Part shown: positions 24,783 to 36,300 of the stretch, piece by piece
Numbering within the stretch: the stretch's first letter is position 1
Layout of the letters: each line of letters opens with the position of its first letter
Assembly (NCBI GenBank): GCA_001606155.1
Contig: LODT01000025.1
Coordinates: 806,001-870,000 of the forward strand
Source: Tieghemostelium lacteum
Taxonomy: Eukaryota > Evosea > Eumycetozoa > Dictyosteliales > Raperosteliaceae
DNA: 64,000 nt
Reading direction: 5' to 3'
Translations under genes and position numbers: made by a program
The notes under the pieces: generated by a model
What the model was told of the DNA's origin: nothing
What the model saw: the letters and a program-made list of their open reading frames with translations, nothing else
The model's database searches: none

Positions 24783-24980
24783 GTTTCGAATCTATGTGAA
24801 ATCAAAGTAAATAAATATTTAACATTTCCAATAAAAAATGTAATTAAATTAAAAAAAAAATGAAACCAAATAATTAAGTGTGTAAAATGAATGTTTATAT
24901 TATAAAAATATCTCAAGTCGACAATCGTTTTGACTAAAAAAATTGATTTTTTTTCATAAAAGTTTTATAGAATTTTAGAA
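24783..24980. promoter_or_regulatory. Divergent promoter region
   Basis: A 198-bp AT-rich spacer between the starts of the mitochondrial topoisomerase gene and the Lys/Glu/Ser-rich protein gene. A T run lies about 25 bp before the right-hand ATG, a common arrangement in dictyostelid promoters. No other element is identified. Confidence 0.4.
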
Positions 24981-25889
24981 ATGTCAGAAGGAGATTTATC
25001 ACTACAAGACTTATTTTTAAAAGCAGCATTTGATGCCAATAATATGGCAGCTACATTTAAGGCCATTTCACAAGCCATTTGTAAGCAAAATGAACATGCA
25101 AACAAGAAATTAAAAGGTGAAAATGGTGATGCAACTGTAGTTGAACCACCAAAACCTAAAGCTAAAGCTGCAAAGAGATCATCATCAAATCTAAAACCCA
25201 AATCAGCTGATGAAGAAAAATCTGAGGAACCAAAGAAAAAGACATCTTCAAAGAAATCAGAATCACCAAAAAAAGTATCAAAAAAGAAAGTTGAATCTGA
25301 AGAGGAATCTGATGAGGAAGAAGAAGAAGTAAAAACACCAAAGAAAAAGGCTACTACTAAAAAATCAACTTCAACCACACCAAAAAAAACTAACAGTAAA
25401 AAGAAGGAAGAAGAAAGTGAATCTGAAGATGAAGAAGAAGTAAAAACACCAAAGAAAAAATCAACTACTAAAAAGACAACCACTAAAAAGAAGGATGATT
25501 CAACTGAGGAAGAAGAAGAAGTACCAAAAGCAGCAGCAAAAAAGAAAACAGTAACCAAGAGAAAGACAGTTGCTGAAAAGAAAGCTGAAGAAAAGAAAAA
25601 AGATGAAGAAAATAAAAAGGAAGAATCATCTCAATCTGTAGGCTCATCAAAAACTGAACCAACACCACTTACAAGTACAACATCATCCCTTAAAACTCCA
25701 TCAAGTTCCTCATCAAAAACTGAACCAACCCCATTTTCAGGTTCAGGATCAACTCTAAAAACTCCATCAAAAGCCACATCTAATCTTGCAACACTTGCAT
25801 CACAATCATCATCACTAAATGGTAAAGATTCAAAAAAAAGAGAAAGAGAAGCTTCTGAAGAATCTTCAGATACTGATTCTGATGAATAA
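24981..25889 (+). CDS. Lys/Glu/Ser-rich, probably nuclear, protein
   Basis: A single exon of 302 residues. The first ~40 residues form a helical, non-repetitive head (LSLQDLFLKAAFDANNMAAT). The rest alternates basic blocks (KTPKKK repeats) with acidic Ser blocks (SEEESDEEEEE) and ends in a Ser/Thr/Pro-rich region and a KKRERE/SDTDSDE tail. This alternation is the style of nucleolar chaperones such as Nopp140/SRP40 and of casein-kinase-2 targets. I do not see the conserved SRP40 C-terminal domain, so the likeness may be compositional. Nuclear or nucleolar localisation is inferred from the many basic clusters. Confidence 0.7.
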   Translation: MSEGDLSLQDLFLKAAFDANNMAATFKAISQAICKQNEHANKKLKGENGDATVVEPPKPKAKAAKRSSSNLKPKSADEEKSEEPKKKTSSKKSESPKKVSKKKVESEEESDEEEEEVKTPKKKATTKKSTSTTPKKTNSKKKEEESESEDEEEVKTPKKKSTTKKTTTKKKDDSTEEEEEVPKAAAKKKTVTKRKTVAEKKAEEKKKDEENKKEESSQSVGSSKTEPTPLTSTTSSLKTPSSSSSKTEPTPFSGSGSTLKTPSKATSNLATLASQSSSLNGKDSKKREREASEESSDTDSDE

Positions 25890-25960
25890 ATCACCATCAT
25901 CGCCATCAACAAATAATAATATTAATAATAAATAAATTTATTTTTAATTAAATTTAAAAT

Positions 25961-27031
25961 TTATAAAAGAGATGAAGTAGATTGTAATTGATGAATTTCA
26001 GATAATGTCGGAGTTCTAGTACAACCACCAATACTTTTACAATTTAAACCACCGCTTGCTGATGCAAATTTCATAATTTCTTGTAAATTTTCCAAGGCAA
26101 TATAATCATGCAAGGCAATGGAATAAAGTAAACCAGCTCTAAAACAATCACCAGAACCAATAGTATCAATAACATCAGTAATTTTATAAGTATCAAACCA
26201 TTGAGTTGGCACGGTTTCTTTAGTTTTTGTTTTTAGGTTATAAATTTGACCACCAATTACAAAACCATTAGCACCATCAGTTAGAACCATCAAACAATAT
26301 TTATTATTACCATTAGATAACCAATTATTTAAATGTTGAATAGTTGATGATTTATCATTTTTTGTATCGGTATAATCAGTACTAATCTGATAGATTATAT
26401 TCATTCTTGATAGATTATCAATAGCAATATCAGATTGATTAAAATCAAATGGATGATCAAGCACTAATAGATTAGTAAGAGTTTCAATTGATTTTTTAAT
26501 AATTAAATCACTACATGTCGGTGTATTGTAATCAAATGTAACCCAATATCTCTCACCTAAAAATTCTAAACGATCAAATAATACCTCTTTTTGATGTCTT
26601 ATAGCATAGTTTTCAGATTCTTTATAACCAATACCAAACATCGTTCTCTCCTTTTGATTACAAACATATAAATCACAACATGGTGTACTTGTAAATTCAT
26701 TTTTATCATCTTTCACCATCATTACATCTAGAGATACTAAATCACTATTCTTTAAGATAAATGGTTGAAATAGATAATGTGATTTTATCCATTTACCATA
26801 ATCATCGTTTACCAATGGTACACTTATTAATTTTAATTGTACATTTTGATTCTTATTTTGTTCATCAATTAACCAATTACCTAAACAAACAAAACTATTG
26901 GATGCCTCACCACCAAGATATAATGATTCTTTTTTAACTTCAGTATAACTACCTAGTCTATTTGGAAATGATTCTATAAATCTAATTTTATCTAGACATA
27001 CTGTTCCAAATATTTGAATTTTAGTTTTCAT
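25961..27031 (-). CDS. PfkB-family carbohydrate/nucleoside kinase
   Basis: A single exon of 356 residues from ATG 27031. It shows the two PfkB signatures: an N-terminal substrate-binding region with YLGGEASN (~residue 36), and the C-terminal DTIGSGDCFRAG motif (~290-300), whose Asp is the catalytic base and whose Gly-rich turn forms the anion hole. A FASASGGLNCKSIGG segment follows, as in ribokinases. The family phosphorylates ribose, fructose-type sugars, adenosine or related alcohols with ATP in the cytosol; the exact substrate cannot be read from sequence. The length is normal for the family. Confidence 0.85.
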   Translation of the reverse strand: MKTKIQIFGTVCLDKIRFIESFPNRLGSYTEVKKESLYLGGEASNSFVCLGNWLIDEQNKNQNVQLKLISVPLVNDDYGKWIKSHYLFQPFILKNSDLVSLDVMMVKDDKNEFTSTPCCDLYVCNQKERTMFGIGYKESENYAIRHQKEVLFDRLEFLGERYWVTFDYNTPTCSDLIIKKSIETLTNLLVLDHPFDFNQSDIAIDNLSRMNIIYQISTDYTDTKNDKSSTIQHLNNWLSNGNNKYCLMVLTDGANGFVIGGQIYNLKTKTKETVPTQWFDTYKITDVIDTIGSGDCFRAGLLYSIALHDYIALENLQEIMKFASASGGLNCKSIGGCTRTPTLSEIHQLQSTSSLL

Positions 27032-27130
27032 TATACAAAGTATAAAAAATTATTAAAAAAAAATCATTAAAAAAACTAATAAACCAATTAAACATTAATT
27101 GTTATCTACATTATTATATAAATTTGCACT

Positions 27131-29507
27131 TTATTTATGAAAATTTAAAAATGAAGAACATTGAAAACATGATGAATTTGGATTAATATCAGAAATCCAA
27201 GGTAATTGATATTTTGAATGAATATTTTGAGTAATGTGATCATTTTCAAATTGAAATAGATAAGATTTTAAAGGACAATTGGGACAATAAAGGATTTTAT
27301 CACTATCTAATAATAGACATGATCTAGAACATCTAAAGAGATAACAACCATTTGGACATTGAAATTGCATATCACCTTGAACAGAGGTATTAGTAACATC
27401 AGCAGTACAAATTGGACAAGCCAATATTTCAGTGGTATTTTGTGGAGTATCAAGAGCCTCATAGATTTTTGATTTTAAATCTAAAGCATCAGTTTCAGTG
27501 GTAGTTGCATATCTAGAAGAAGAAATTACAACCTCCAGCTCTGTGGCCATATCGGCCATCATTAACAATGATGAAATTTGATACTTTTCCAATTGTTTTG
27601 ATTGATTTTTATACTTTTTTAGAAACTGATTTAATAGCATACAATAGTAATTGTATTGTAACTGTTTAAAATTTTGATTTAAATATTCTGGTAGTGATGG
27701 TGTATAGTTATCATATAATTTTGGATTTTTACTCTTTATCAATAGTAATATTCTATTAATTAAAGGTAACAATTCCATTTGTTTCTTATTCATTATATTA
27801 TCTTCATCCATCATTTTTATCAAATCCAATAACTGATTGGGATTATAAATTTGTATATATTTTAATAAATCCCAAATTTTATCTAAACTATTTAAATTAT
27901 TTCTATAACCATTAACTAATAGTTCTTTAAATTGATTTAATTCCATTTCATCATGATATACTAATTTTAGTGATGATGTTGTATTTTTAGAATCATACAT
28001 TGCATATGTTCCTAATTTACTAGTAAATTAAATTGTAAGTATATAATTTATCTTCATGTTTAAACAATTTCTTCTTTATACTTACTTTTCACCATAAAGT
28101 ATAAATAACTTATTTGGTGTACAAGTTACAAAATGTAAACTTGAGCTTCTTTCTTCTTTTGTAGGTAAATATACTAAATTTGATAATAAATTTAAATCCA
28201 TAGTTTTCCCAAATCCTGGTTCAAATTTATAAATTATAAAATTATAATCATTTGATGTTGTTATAAATTCTTTATCTGTAAAAAATGATATACCTGATAA
28301 TATCTTGGTTTGTGATCTAACTATATCACTCATCACTTTTCCATTTGGATTATATAATTTAAATCCAACTGATTTAACTATTAATAATATTTCTTCATTA
28401 TTCTTTTCCTAAAATATATAAAAGTATTAATATATATAGATATTAGAATTGTTTTAAAAATATACTATACAACATTTGATAAAGACCAAAATAAATTTGT
28501 TAAATTATTATCAGGTTTATGAATTTGATCTTGTAAGATTAAATCTGAATCGGTGACTGTAAAGATGGAAACTGAACCATCATCATAACCAACAGCCAGA
28601 GTGGCATTAGTTAATGAACTATTGAAATTTGATTTATATTTTAGAGATGTAACCCAATGTTTAGTTGGATAGTTATTACAATAGTCAAATGAAAATTTCT
28701 CACCATTAAAATGAACTTTATATATAATGATACGATCTTTTGTACCTAGAGTCAATAGAGAAAATTTCATTTCTGGGTCATTTTGGTTGTGAATAAGTGG
28801 TGACCAATCTAAACATTGTGTATCCATCCAACTAACTCTTTTTTGAAATTCTACATTACTTATTTTAGTTTGACCTTCTGGTGTTGATCTAAAAGGTAAC
28901 CATGTAGAAGCTTTACTGACTAATACTGTTGCTTGATTCTCCCAAATCTCTTGATTTTGTTTTATAGGTGTATTAAATTTAGGATCCATTAATTTACTAT
29001 AGATTTGATCTGAAATGGAGTAAATTGGTTTCCATTCCAAAGATATTGATTTTATAGAAGGTGGTTGATAGACTACAACATTATAATTTGTAGTGCAAGC
29101 TGCAATCAAATGTATTGGTGTACTTGCAAATCTACAAAATGGTGGTGATATAGAACATGATCTAAATTCAGGATCTATAGGATCACCTGTACTAATTGGA
29201 AATACTGCTGCATTTGGATATCCAAATTTATAATTTTTTATATCTTTTTCTTCATTAAATGTTATATATTCATTCTTTAAAGATAATGATATACCATTAA
29301 TTGGGTTCTAAATATATAATAAAGTTTAAGTTAAAAAACCCGCCTTTTTTTTTAATACAACTACAACACAAGATTTTTACCTACAATTATAACTATTGAT
29401 TTTGGATATACAAAACACATTAAATTTGATAATGTTGATGTAACTAATGCATGTTTTATTGTAAATTGTTCTTGATAATTTTTAATTTCATATTCTTTTA
29501 ATGTCAT
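27131..29507 (-). CDS. TFIIIC subunit, GTF3C4/TFIIIC90-like
   Basis: Exon model: 29507-29385, 29307-28471, 28408-28086 and 28019-27131, giving 723 residues. The donor of exon 1 (GTAGGT) and acceptor of exon 4 (ACTAG) were fixed by frame. The N-terminal ~450 residues look like WD-type beta strands (LAVGYDDGSVSIF, LLTLGTKDRIIIYK, FRSCSISPPFCR). The C-terminus is helical and then carries a Cys-rich module: CPIC, CPNGC, RCSRSC, CPNC. That order, WD-like delta-subunit domain followed by a zinc module, is the TFIIIC90/GTF3C4 plan. TFIIIC binds the A and B boxes of tRNA genes and recruits TFIIIB for RNA polymerase III. The call rests on architecture; another WD-plus-zinc protein is possible. Confidence 0.65.
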
Positions 29508-29849
29508 TATATATTTATATCTGACAGTCTGTTGTTTGAAAATTGATTTTTGAAAAAAAAATAAAAATCCTACTTTTTGTTTGAATAATGTAAAACATCA
29601 AGTTCACATGCATATAACATTTCACTATCATTTTTGTGCACAGAAAGCATATCACATTCGAAAAGTTAACCTATTGCAATTATGAATAAAGGGTTATTGA
29701 ATCAATCTGGAGCAAAACTTGATTTTTCAACTTTTGATGGTATAGATGGATTTGAATTTGATTATGTTTTTTCTCGCTCATTACTACGAATACTATCAAG
29801 TTTTATGCGATCATTATTATTTATTTAAAAATTGATTTATATGAGAAAT

Positions 29850-30032
29850 TCAATGATCTTTTAGATATTGAGAAAGTAGAATTTGTAATTGGATAAGTTT
29901 ATCAGTCACTATTTGCATTTGTTGTTGAGCTTCTAGAAGTTGTTCTTGCAGTTGTAGGTTATTTTGATCTTGATCTTGGATTTGTTGATTCTGTTGTTGA
30001 ATCTGTTGATCTTGATGTTGGATTGTAGCCAT
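29850..30032 (-). CDS. Short Gln-rich coiled-coil ORF, doubtful
   Basis: A 60-residue ORF starting at ATG 30032, Gln/Asp/Leu-rich with heptad-like spacing, so it would form a coiled coil. It sits in the repeat island between the TFIIIC gene and the HEAT-protein gene. It may be a small gene, part of an unrecognised spliced gene, or a piece of a mobile element. On the other strand a 48-codon ORF at 29683-29829 is equally short. I cannot choose, so confidence is low. Confidence 0.3.
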   Translation of the reverse strand: MATIQHQDQQIQQQNQQIQDQDQNNLQLQEQLLEAQQQMQIVTDKLIQLQILLSQYLKDH

Positions 30033-30394
30033 TAATAGTGTAAAAATATATTTGTTGATAGCCTTTTCCTAGTTAGAAAATGGTTTGACTACATTGTCTC
30101 TTCCCACAATTTACAATATTGAAAATATTGGTTTCAATATTTTTAATGATGATTGATATCTAGAATGTTTTTTCAATAAATTTTACAACTCACTAAAAAC
30201 AATTAATAAATTTTAATTCAAAAACATTAATAAAATTTTTGTTGAATAAAATTAATTATAAAATTGTAGATTTATTTATATTTTATACATATTTAAATTG
30301 TAATAAAATAAATATATTGATTTGATAAAATTTTATATCCCACAAAAAAATTTTTTAAAAATTTTTAATCAACATTAAAAGTGTTAAATGGTGT

Positions 30395-30830
30395 ATTATT
30401 AATTGACTGGCAGTTGTGCTGTAAACCGCTTTTCAATGAGAGGTAGTCATAAAAACATGAATGGGGAAGACAGTGTAGTTCTCACGGAATAATACTATAA
30501 CACACGACATCCAATGCAATCGCTGGTTCTGCATAGTGCGGATATTTCGGACGAGATATCAATATGGAGATAATGAAGAGTAACAGGCTGAGGCTGGAAA
30601 TCAGAGCAGGCAATTGCTCTCGGCTGGCGAGGTGTATGGATAATGTCGATAAACGTACCGTGAGAAACTACATTGTAAGAACCAAACTCGTTTTGTTTTT
30701 TTGCTGAAGTTATGAACGATCTCCCAAACACATCATTTCTCAATTCCATCAATATTTCCCACCTTCATAAAACATTATAATTATATATCTTTATTCATCT
30801 ATCAAACGCGGTTCCTGACATAGTAAACAG
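30395..30830 (+). mobile_element. LTR-like remnant, GC-richer than its surroundings
   Basis: This block is visibly GC-richer than the flanks (about 30405-30720). Its right end carries the motif TTTCCCACCTTCA followed by an AT-rich run and TTATTCATC. The same motif ends the LTR-like tails at 46125-46210 and 46715-46800, so it looks like a solo, decayed LTR-type end of the same family. An 85-codon ORF lies inside on the minus strand (30495-30752) but has no recognisable domain. Treated as a broken fossil; its exact ends and age are uncertain, but it is clearly diverged from the other two copies. Confidence 0.4.
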
Positions 30831-30874
30831 AATTTTAATTACCTTTTTAAAAATTTGATACTTGTCTTTTAAAT

Positions 30875-30995
30875 TGCAACATACACCATCATTGACAGCG
30901 AATTCAAAAGCAATGCATCGTTAAAAGGTTGTTTTATCATTCATGCTGGTCATCTATTGCTTTTGAACTTGCTATCAATGACGGTGTATGTTGCA
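30875..30995. repeat. Long near-perfect hairpin (40-bp arms)
   Basis: Arms 30875-30914 and 30956-30995 are inverted copies matching at 36 of 40 positions, separated by a 41-nt loop. The four differences are all transitions, one of which still allows G-U pairing in RNA. The arms begin TGCAACATACACC and end TTCAAAAGCAAT. It could be a foldback/MITE transposon, or the template of a long RNA hairpin. It sits between the LTR-like remnant and a LINE 3' scrap. No ORF crosses it. Confidence 0.75.
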
Positions 30996-31079
30996 CCAGT
31001 GTCTAAGGAATCAAACCAACAAAAATAGTAATAACGTACACTTTGTTTAATGTAAAATGTTTGCAAAATATGATAAAAA

Positions 31080-31166
31080 AACCATGAATACCAAGCAACA
31101 CCACAATACAATTTTAATAGATAATACCTCTCAATAAATAAAAGTAATTAAGACTTTACCGTAGTT
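31080..31166 (+). mobile_element. LINE 3'-UTR fragment
   Basis: This stretch, including GATAATACCTCTCAATAAAT and then GTAATTAAGACTTTACCGTAGT, matches the 3'-UTR of the LINE at 46937-51656 (its reverse-strand bases near 46975-47040), here in plus orientation. It lacks the final ~33 bp and any poly(A), so it is a small decayed copy. Confidence 0.6.
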
Positions 31167-31211
31167 CTAACTTATGTTCATGAGTGTAATATGCAATTTA
31201 AATTTACATAT

Positions 31212-33061
31212 TTAACCTAAATAATCCTCTTCTTTATTATTATTATTATTATTTAGATTTAAAATATGAAAATTTTGTAAAGTACACACTGAAGTTTCTA
31301 ATACTTCCATCCTAGATTTTAGATTATCTAAGCTTTCATTAGTTTGTTGCATAAATTGAGTTAAAGTCGATAAAATTTCATTTAGAATCTTTGTTTCTGA
31401 GGTTGAATAGGAAGTAGTTGTAGTTGTTGTAATTGTTTCATTAGAAGGTGTTTTTGGAGTTGGTGGTGATGTATTTGAAGAGGATAAATCTTGATCCTCT
31501 GCTTGGTCTTCAGCAATCACCTCATTTTGATGATTATCAATATTAGAATTTAAATCTAATGTTGTTAAATTAGTTTTTCCATTATTATTACTATTATTAT
31601 ATTTTTGTTTACTATTATTATGATTATTTAATATTGGTGAATTTGGTGTTTTATACATTTGAGAATTACTATATATAGGTGAAGATAAATGATTATTATC
31701 TAAAATATCGTTCTTATTACTATTATTTGGTTGAATATTAGACCTTATAGAAGAATTATAATGTAAAGGTGTTTTTAATTGTGGATTATTATATAAAGAT
31801 GAAAAAAATGGTGAGTTTGTTGTAATTGAAGTTAAAGATGAATTATATAATAAATTTGGTTGGGATTTTTTAGTTGGTGATAACAAATGAGTAGCTGAAA
31901 TTTTTGGTGGTGGAATATATAAATTTTGTTGTTGCTCTACTATTGGTATTTGATTTGGTATTATTGATTGATAAAATTTACTTGATTGATTTTTTAAATT
32001 ATTATCATTATCTAATTGATTAATCTTTATATCAGATTTAAATATATATAAAGTTTGCGTTATAGAATCTTTAACATTTGTAATCTTAGAAATTATATAT
32101 TAATATTAAATTAATTCTATAGAATTAATATTTAATATACATACTCTATCATTTTTTGTATCTTCAAGAGTTTTTAAAATTTGATCATATTGAGATTGAT
32201 AGGAATGTGTTGGAAAATTTAAGAATAGAACTTCAAGAGTTTTACTACTGGCTAAACGTAATGAAGTTTCAAAACTTGTTAATAGGTTTAAAATGGGAGG
32301 TAGAAGGAGATTAACACGATTGGATAGATAAGGACCAGTAACTTTAATCAATGTAGATAGAATTGAAAGTATATTTTGTTGACATTGACATTTTGGTAGA
32401 TTGGATTGACCATTTAGAATCTTTAATAGATTTAATGCTAAATTCCAAGAATGTCCCTCCAGAGATGAGATATTATTTACATTTTCCAAAATTCTCTGAA
32501 TTGCGTTACTCGATGAAATTTGAATATTTTTATTACGATCACCAAGTAACTGTATACAAGGTCCTAAATAATCCCATAATGAAAATTGATGATTATCCAA
32601 TTGATCCAATGCCTTAACTATAATACCAAATGTATCTGTGCAACAATCACTACATGAAACTTCAATTTTTGATAATCTTTCCAACATTACTTTTAATATT
32701 CTATTCTGATAGGCATAGATTCTTTCTCCCTGTATTGTAACAATTATACCTGTAAGTTTCATAATTTCCTTTTTTTCTAATTCATTTTTATTATTTATAT
32801 CTAATAAACATGTCTGTAAATACATATATAAATAAATTAGTTATATTATTAGGTAGGTATTAACATGTTTTGTATGTTTACCATAAAAAAAGATAAAGTA
32901 TCATTATTTAAATATTCGATAGCAGTTATTAAATCTTGTTCAGCTGATTTTGAATAATGAGCATCACAAAGTTTTTCAAATGAAATTTTAATTTGATTTC
33001 TCCACTCAAACATTTCATTTAATGGATTTGTTCTAAGTTGTTGCCTAGTTGATTTTTGCAT
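31212..33061 (-). CDS. HEAT-repeat protein, TORTIFOLIA1/SPIRAL2-like
   Basis: Exon model: 33061-32882, 32813-32145 and 32084-31212, phase 0 throughout, giving 573 residues. The first ~285 residues are helical repeats with HEAT character. They start with a region like the plant TORTIFOLIA1/SPIRAL2 TOG-type module (a helix ending in AIEYLNNDTLSFFM, then a helix pair about TGIIVTIQGERIYAYQNRI). The rest is Asn/Ser/Thr/Pro-rich and disordered, except for a short C-terminal coiled coil around NESLDNLKSRMEVLETSV. In plants such proteins bind microtubules. The same role here is inference; a generic armadillo/HEAT scaffold is the alternative. Confidence 0.6.
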
Positions 33062-33362
33062 CTTTTTTTTTATAAAAGTGTATATATTTAAAATGATATT
33101 AAATCATTTACACTACTTTTTTGATGGATATTTTTTTACGTTATATTCCTAAAAAACTAGTACAAATGTGTTTTAAAAAAAAAAAAAAAAAGGAGGGTTC
33201 AAGCTAACTGCTAAAAACAATATTATGATAATTTAGAATTTCTATTTTTTTTTTATTAATAATTATTTGTTATCATTGTTTGAGCAATATTAAACATTCT
33301 TTTTTCAATATTAGAAATTTATGTTAATGGATTTTTAAAACGTTATTTATATTATATTATAT
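33062..33362. other. Spacer upstream of the HEAT-protein gene
   Basis: A 301-bp AT-rich spacer with an A run at about 33173-33190. It covers the 5' flank of the HEAT-protein gene and the 3' flank of SEC24. No ORF, RNA or repeat is seen. Confidence 0.35.
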
Positions 33363-36300
33363 TTACGATAATTTGTTTTGAATTTGTTTATGAACTTGAC
33401 AAAGGAAATCAACATAGGAAATTGAATCAACACCTTTATCTTCATAAAAGATTGATTTTAGATAACTATCTAAAGGATCAGATTGAGTGGATTGAGAAAA
33501 TTGTAATGATCTATAAGGATGACCACGTAATTGAGAGAGAGCAGAAACGATATTATCAACACGTTGATGATATTCATTTTGTGATCTTTGAGATTGATAG
33601 AGTTGATAGAGTTTTTGATTATTAAAACCAACAATGGTTTCATTGTCAAATAGTTGTTTGAGTTGATGTTGACTGGCAAATTGTTGTACCCAAAGAACGA
33701 GAGAACGACCATCATCAACCAAATAGATACCATTTTGGGCTATTTGATCAGCACAAAGTCTTTGGAAAACTGGTAGTACAATATGATCAGGTTTGGCAGT
33801 AGTTGATAATAGACCTTCATGAGCTTGTAAATGATGTAATGGATACATTCTAGGATAGATGAGTGGAATGATTTTGGAAGGTGCCAAACTAGTGTACAAA
33901 TGTTGATAGAAATATCTCAAATCTGGAGAGATATCAACAGACAATCGGAATGGTGGAGTTTTCATCATGGATAAAATGTATAGAGGCAACAATTTAAAGA
34001 GTTCAGGTAGAATTAGTTGACTTGGTGATTTATCAGCAGCACAATTCTTTCTATAGGATGCCAATATATCAACAGATTTATCAACAATACTAGTTCTGAT
34101 ATTTGATGGACCTGATCCTGCTATATCTCTACTAGCAACTCTAGCCAAATAGGTAATAATAGAATCCAAATCTGCATCTTTAAAATAACTAACAAATGCA
34201 GAATCAGTGTTCAGACGTAGATTATGAACTCTAATACGAGTTTCACCTTTGAGATTAACATAAATCATTGCAAATTGAATGTAGGCTTTGGCCTTGGGTT
34301 TCAGTTTATCATCGTATTTAATCAGTGTGCTTATAGTCTTACCCTGTGACACACCAGCCAATTGAATTTCATTTTGTACAGTACTAAAATGTCCAAAATG
34401 AGTGTGAGCAGTGATACCTGATGAACAACGAACTTTTGCAGTTGCATTGATTCCAAATTCTGTAATGTGATTTTCAATGATATCCTGTGCCAATTGATCA
34501 CTGTGTAAATCAGTCAAGTAATTGGGGTAACAATACAATTGTCCACCAGTTAGAGCACTCAATTGAGCTGATGTTGGTAAATCACAAACTTCAGCTGGAA
34601 GACAAAAGATATCAACACTGACATTCATTTTTACACATTGAGCTGCAACTGGTTTATAAAAGTTACTAGAAGCAGGACTACTTGGTGACAAGGTCTTTTC
34701 ACGTCTTTCAATGTTACCTGGTGTACCTTTTGGTAGATTACTAGTAAAAACTGAAACACGACCACCACATTTTTCCAATGCCAAACTTGCAGATTGAACA
34801 GCAGCTCCAAATGCAAAATCTCTAGAAATAGCAGGTGGATTTCTAAAAAAGTTTAGAATATTATCAAAAAAGTGATCAATCAATGTTTTCGACTCTTGAT
34901 AGTTTACTAGGAAACCATCTTCAATAGGTACAAATACTTGTGATTTTGATAGAACTTTCATTTGTGGTTGAGTGTAGGTTTTTTTAAATGACCAGAAATG
35001 GACTTCAGTGTCATAGGTAATGATACCAATTCTTGATGGCATAGATGAAGAATGATTATTAAACATTCTTCTTAGAGATTCAATGACAACTTGAACAATA
35101 CCATTTTGTATGGTAAATTGTGAAATTTCAATTACAAACACATAGGCAGGCAATTGAGGTGGTACCGGTGTAGATAGTAAAAATTCATAACTACCAAATT
35201 GTAATTCAGGTCTCTGTTCAAAATCAGTACGTAAACCATTAGGTAACACAGCTGAAAAGTATTCCTTTTCTACAGTGTTTTCAAATTCACAAAATCTACA
35301 AATAAAGTATCTACCACCGTTGGTAAAGAGATTGAATGGATTCGAATAGGCATGACATCTCTTACATTGTACTGGTGATCCTGGATGTACAATCTGTGGG
35401 ATTGGCATCTCTGATGGATGATTAAGAGCTGCAAAAGGAGTAGTATGAATAACAAATGGTATATGAGTTTGATTCAATATATCTTCATTCTCTGGTATGG
35501 TATACATTGTAGATCTCATAAAATTTGGTCTAGCATTTTGTTGGTCAATACAAAATTGACTGACACTAGATGGTGGTGGTAATATTGGTTCTTGATTGGT
35601 TTTATATATATAGGATTTATATTGTTCCAATATTGCTGTTGATGATGGTATTTGTGATGGTGCTATTCTTGGTGCCTGTTGTTGTTGTTGTTGCTGTGCT
35701 TGAATATTTTGTGGTAAAACCATATTATTATAATTTGGTTGTTGTTGTTGTTGTTGTTGTTGAGTTGGTGATTGATTATAACTCATTGGTATTTGACCTT
35801 GTTGTTGTTGTGGTATTTGACCTTGTTGATATGATGGTACAAATGTATTCATCATTGGTGGTTGTTGTTGTTGTTGATTTATATATTGATTTGGATTATT
35901 ATTAGAAATTGATAAATTTTGAATATTTGGTAATTGATTACCATCATTATTATATTGTACTCCTTGGTTATAATTCATTGGAATTTGACCTTGTTGTTGA
36001 GATTGTTGAGTTGGTGGTTGATTATAGCCCATTGATATTTGGCCTTGATGTTGAATTGGTGATTGAGTTGGTGGTTGGTTATAATTCATTGGTATTTGAC
36101 CTTGTTGTTGAGATTGTTGAGTTGGTGGTTGATTATAACTATTTGGTGTATTATAATATTGTTGTTGTTGTTGTTGTGATGGTGGTGGTGGTGGTTGATT
36201 ATAGTTCATTGGTATTTGACCTTGTTGGGGTTGTTGTTGAGTTGGTGATTGATTATAACTCATTGGTATTTGATCTTGTTGGGGTTGTTGTGGTGGTGGT

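Noticed and set aside
29683-29829. Plus-strand 48-codon ORF with a KLDFSTFDGIDGF-like string recalling retroelement capsid N-termini
   Set aside because: Too short and isolated; no second element part is nearby in the right orientation.
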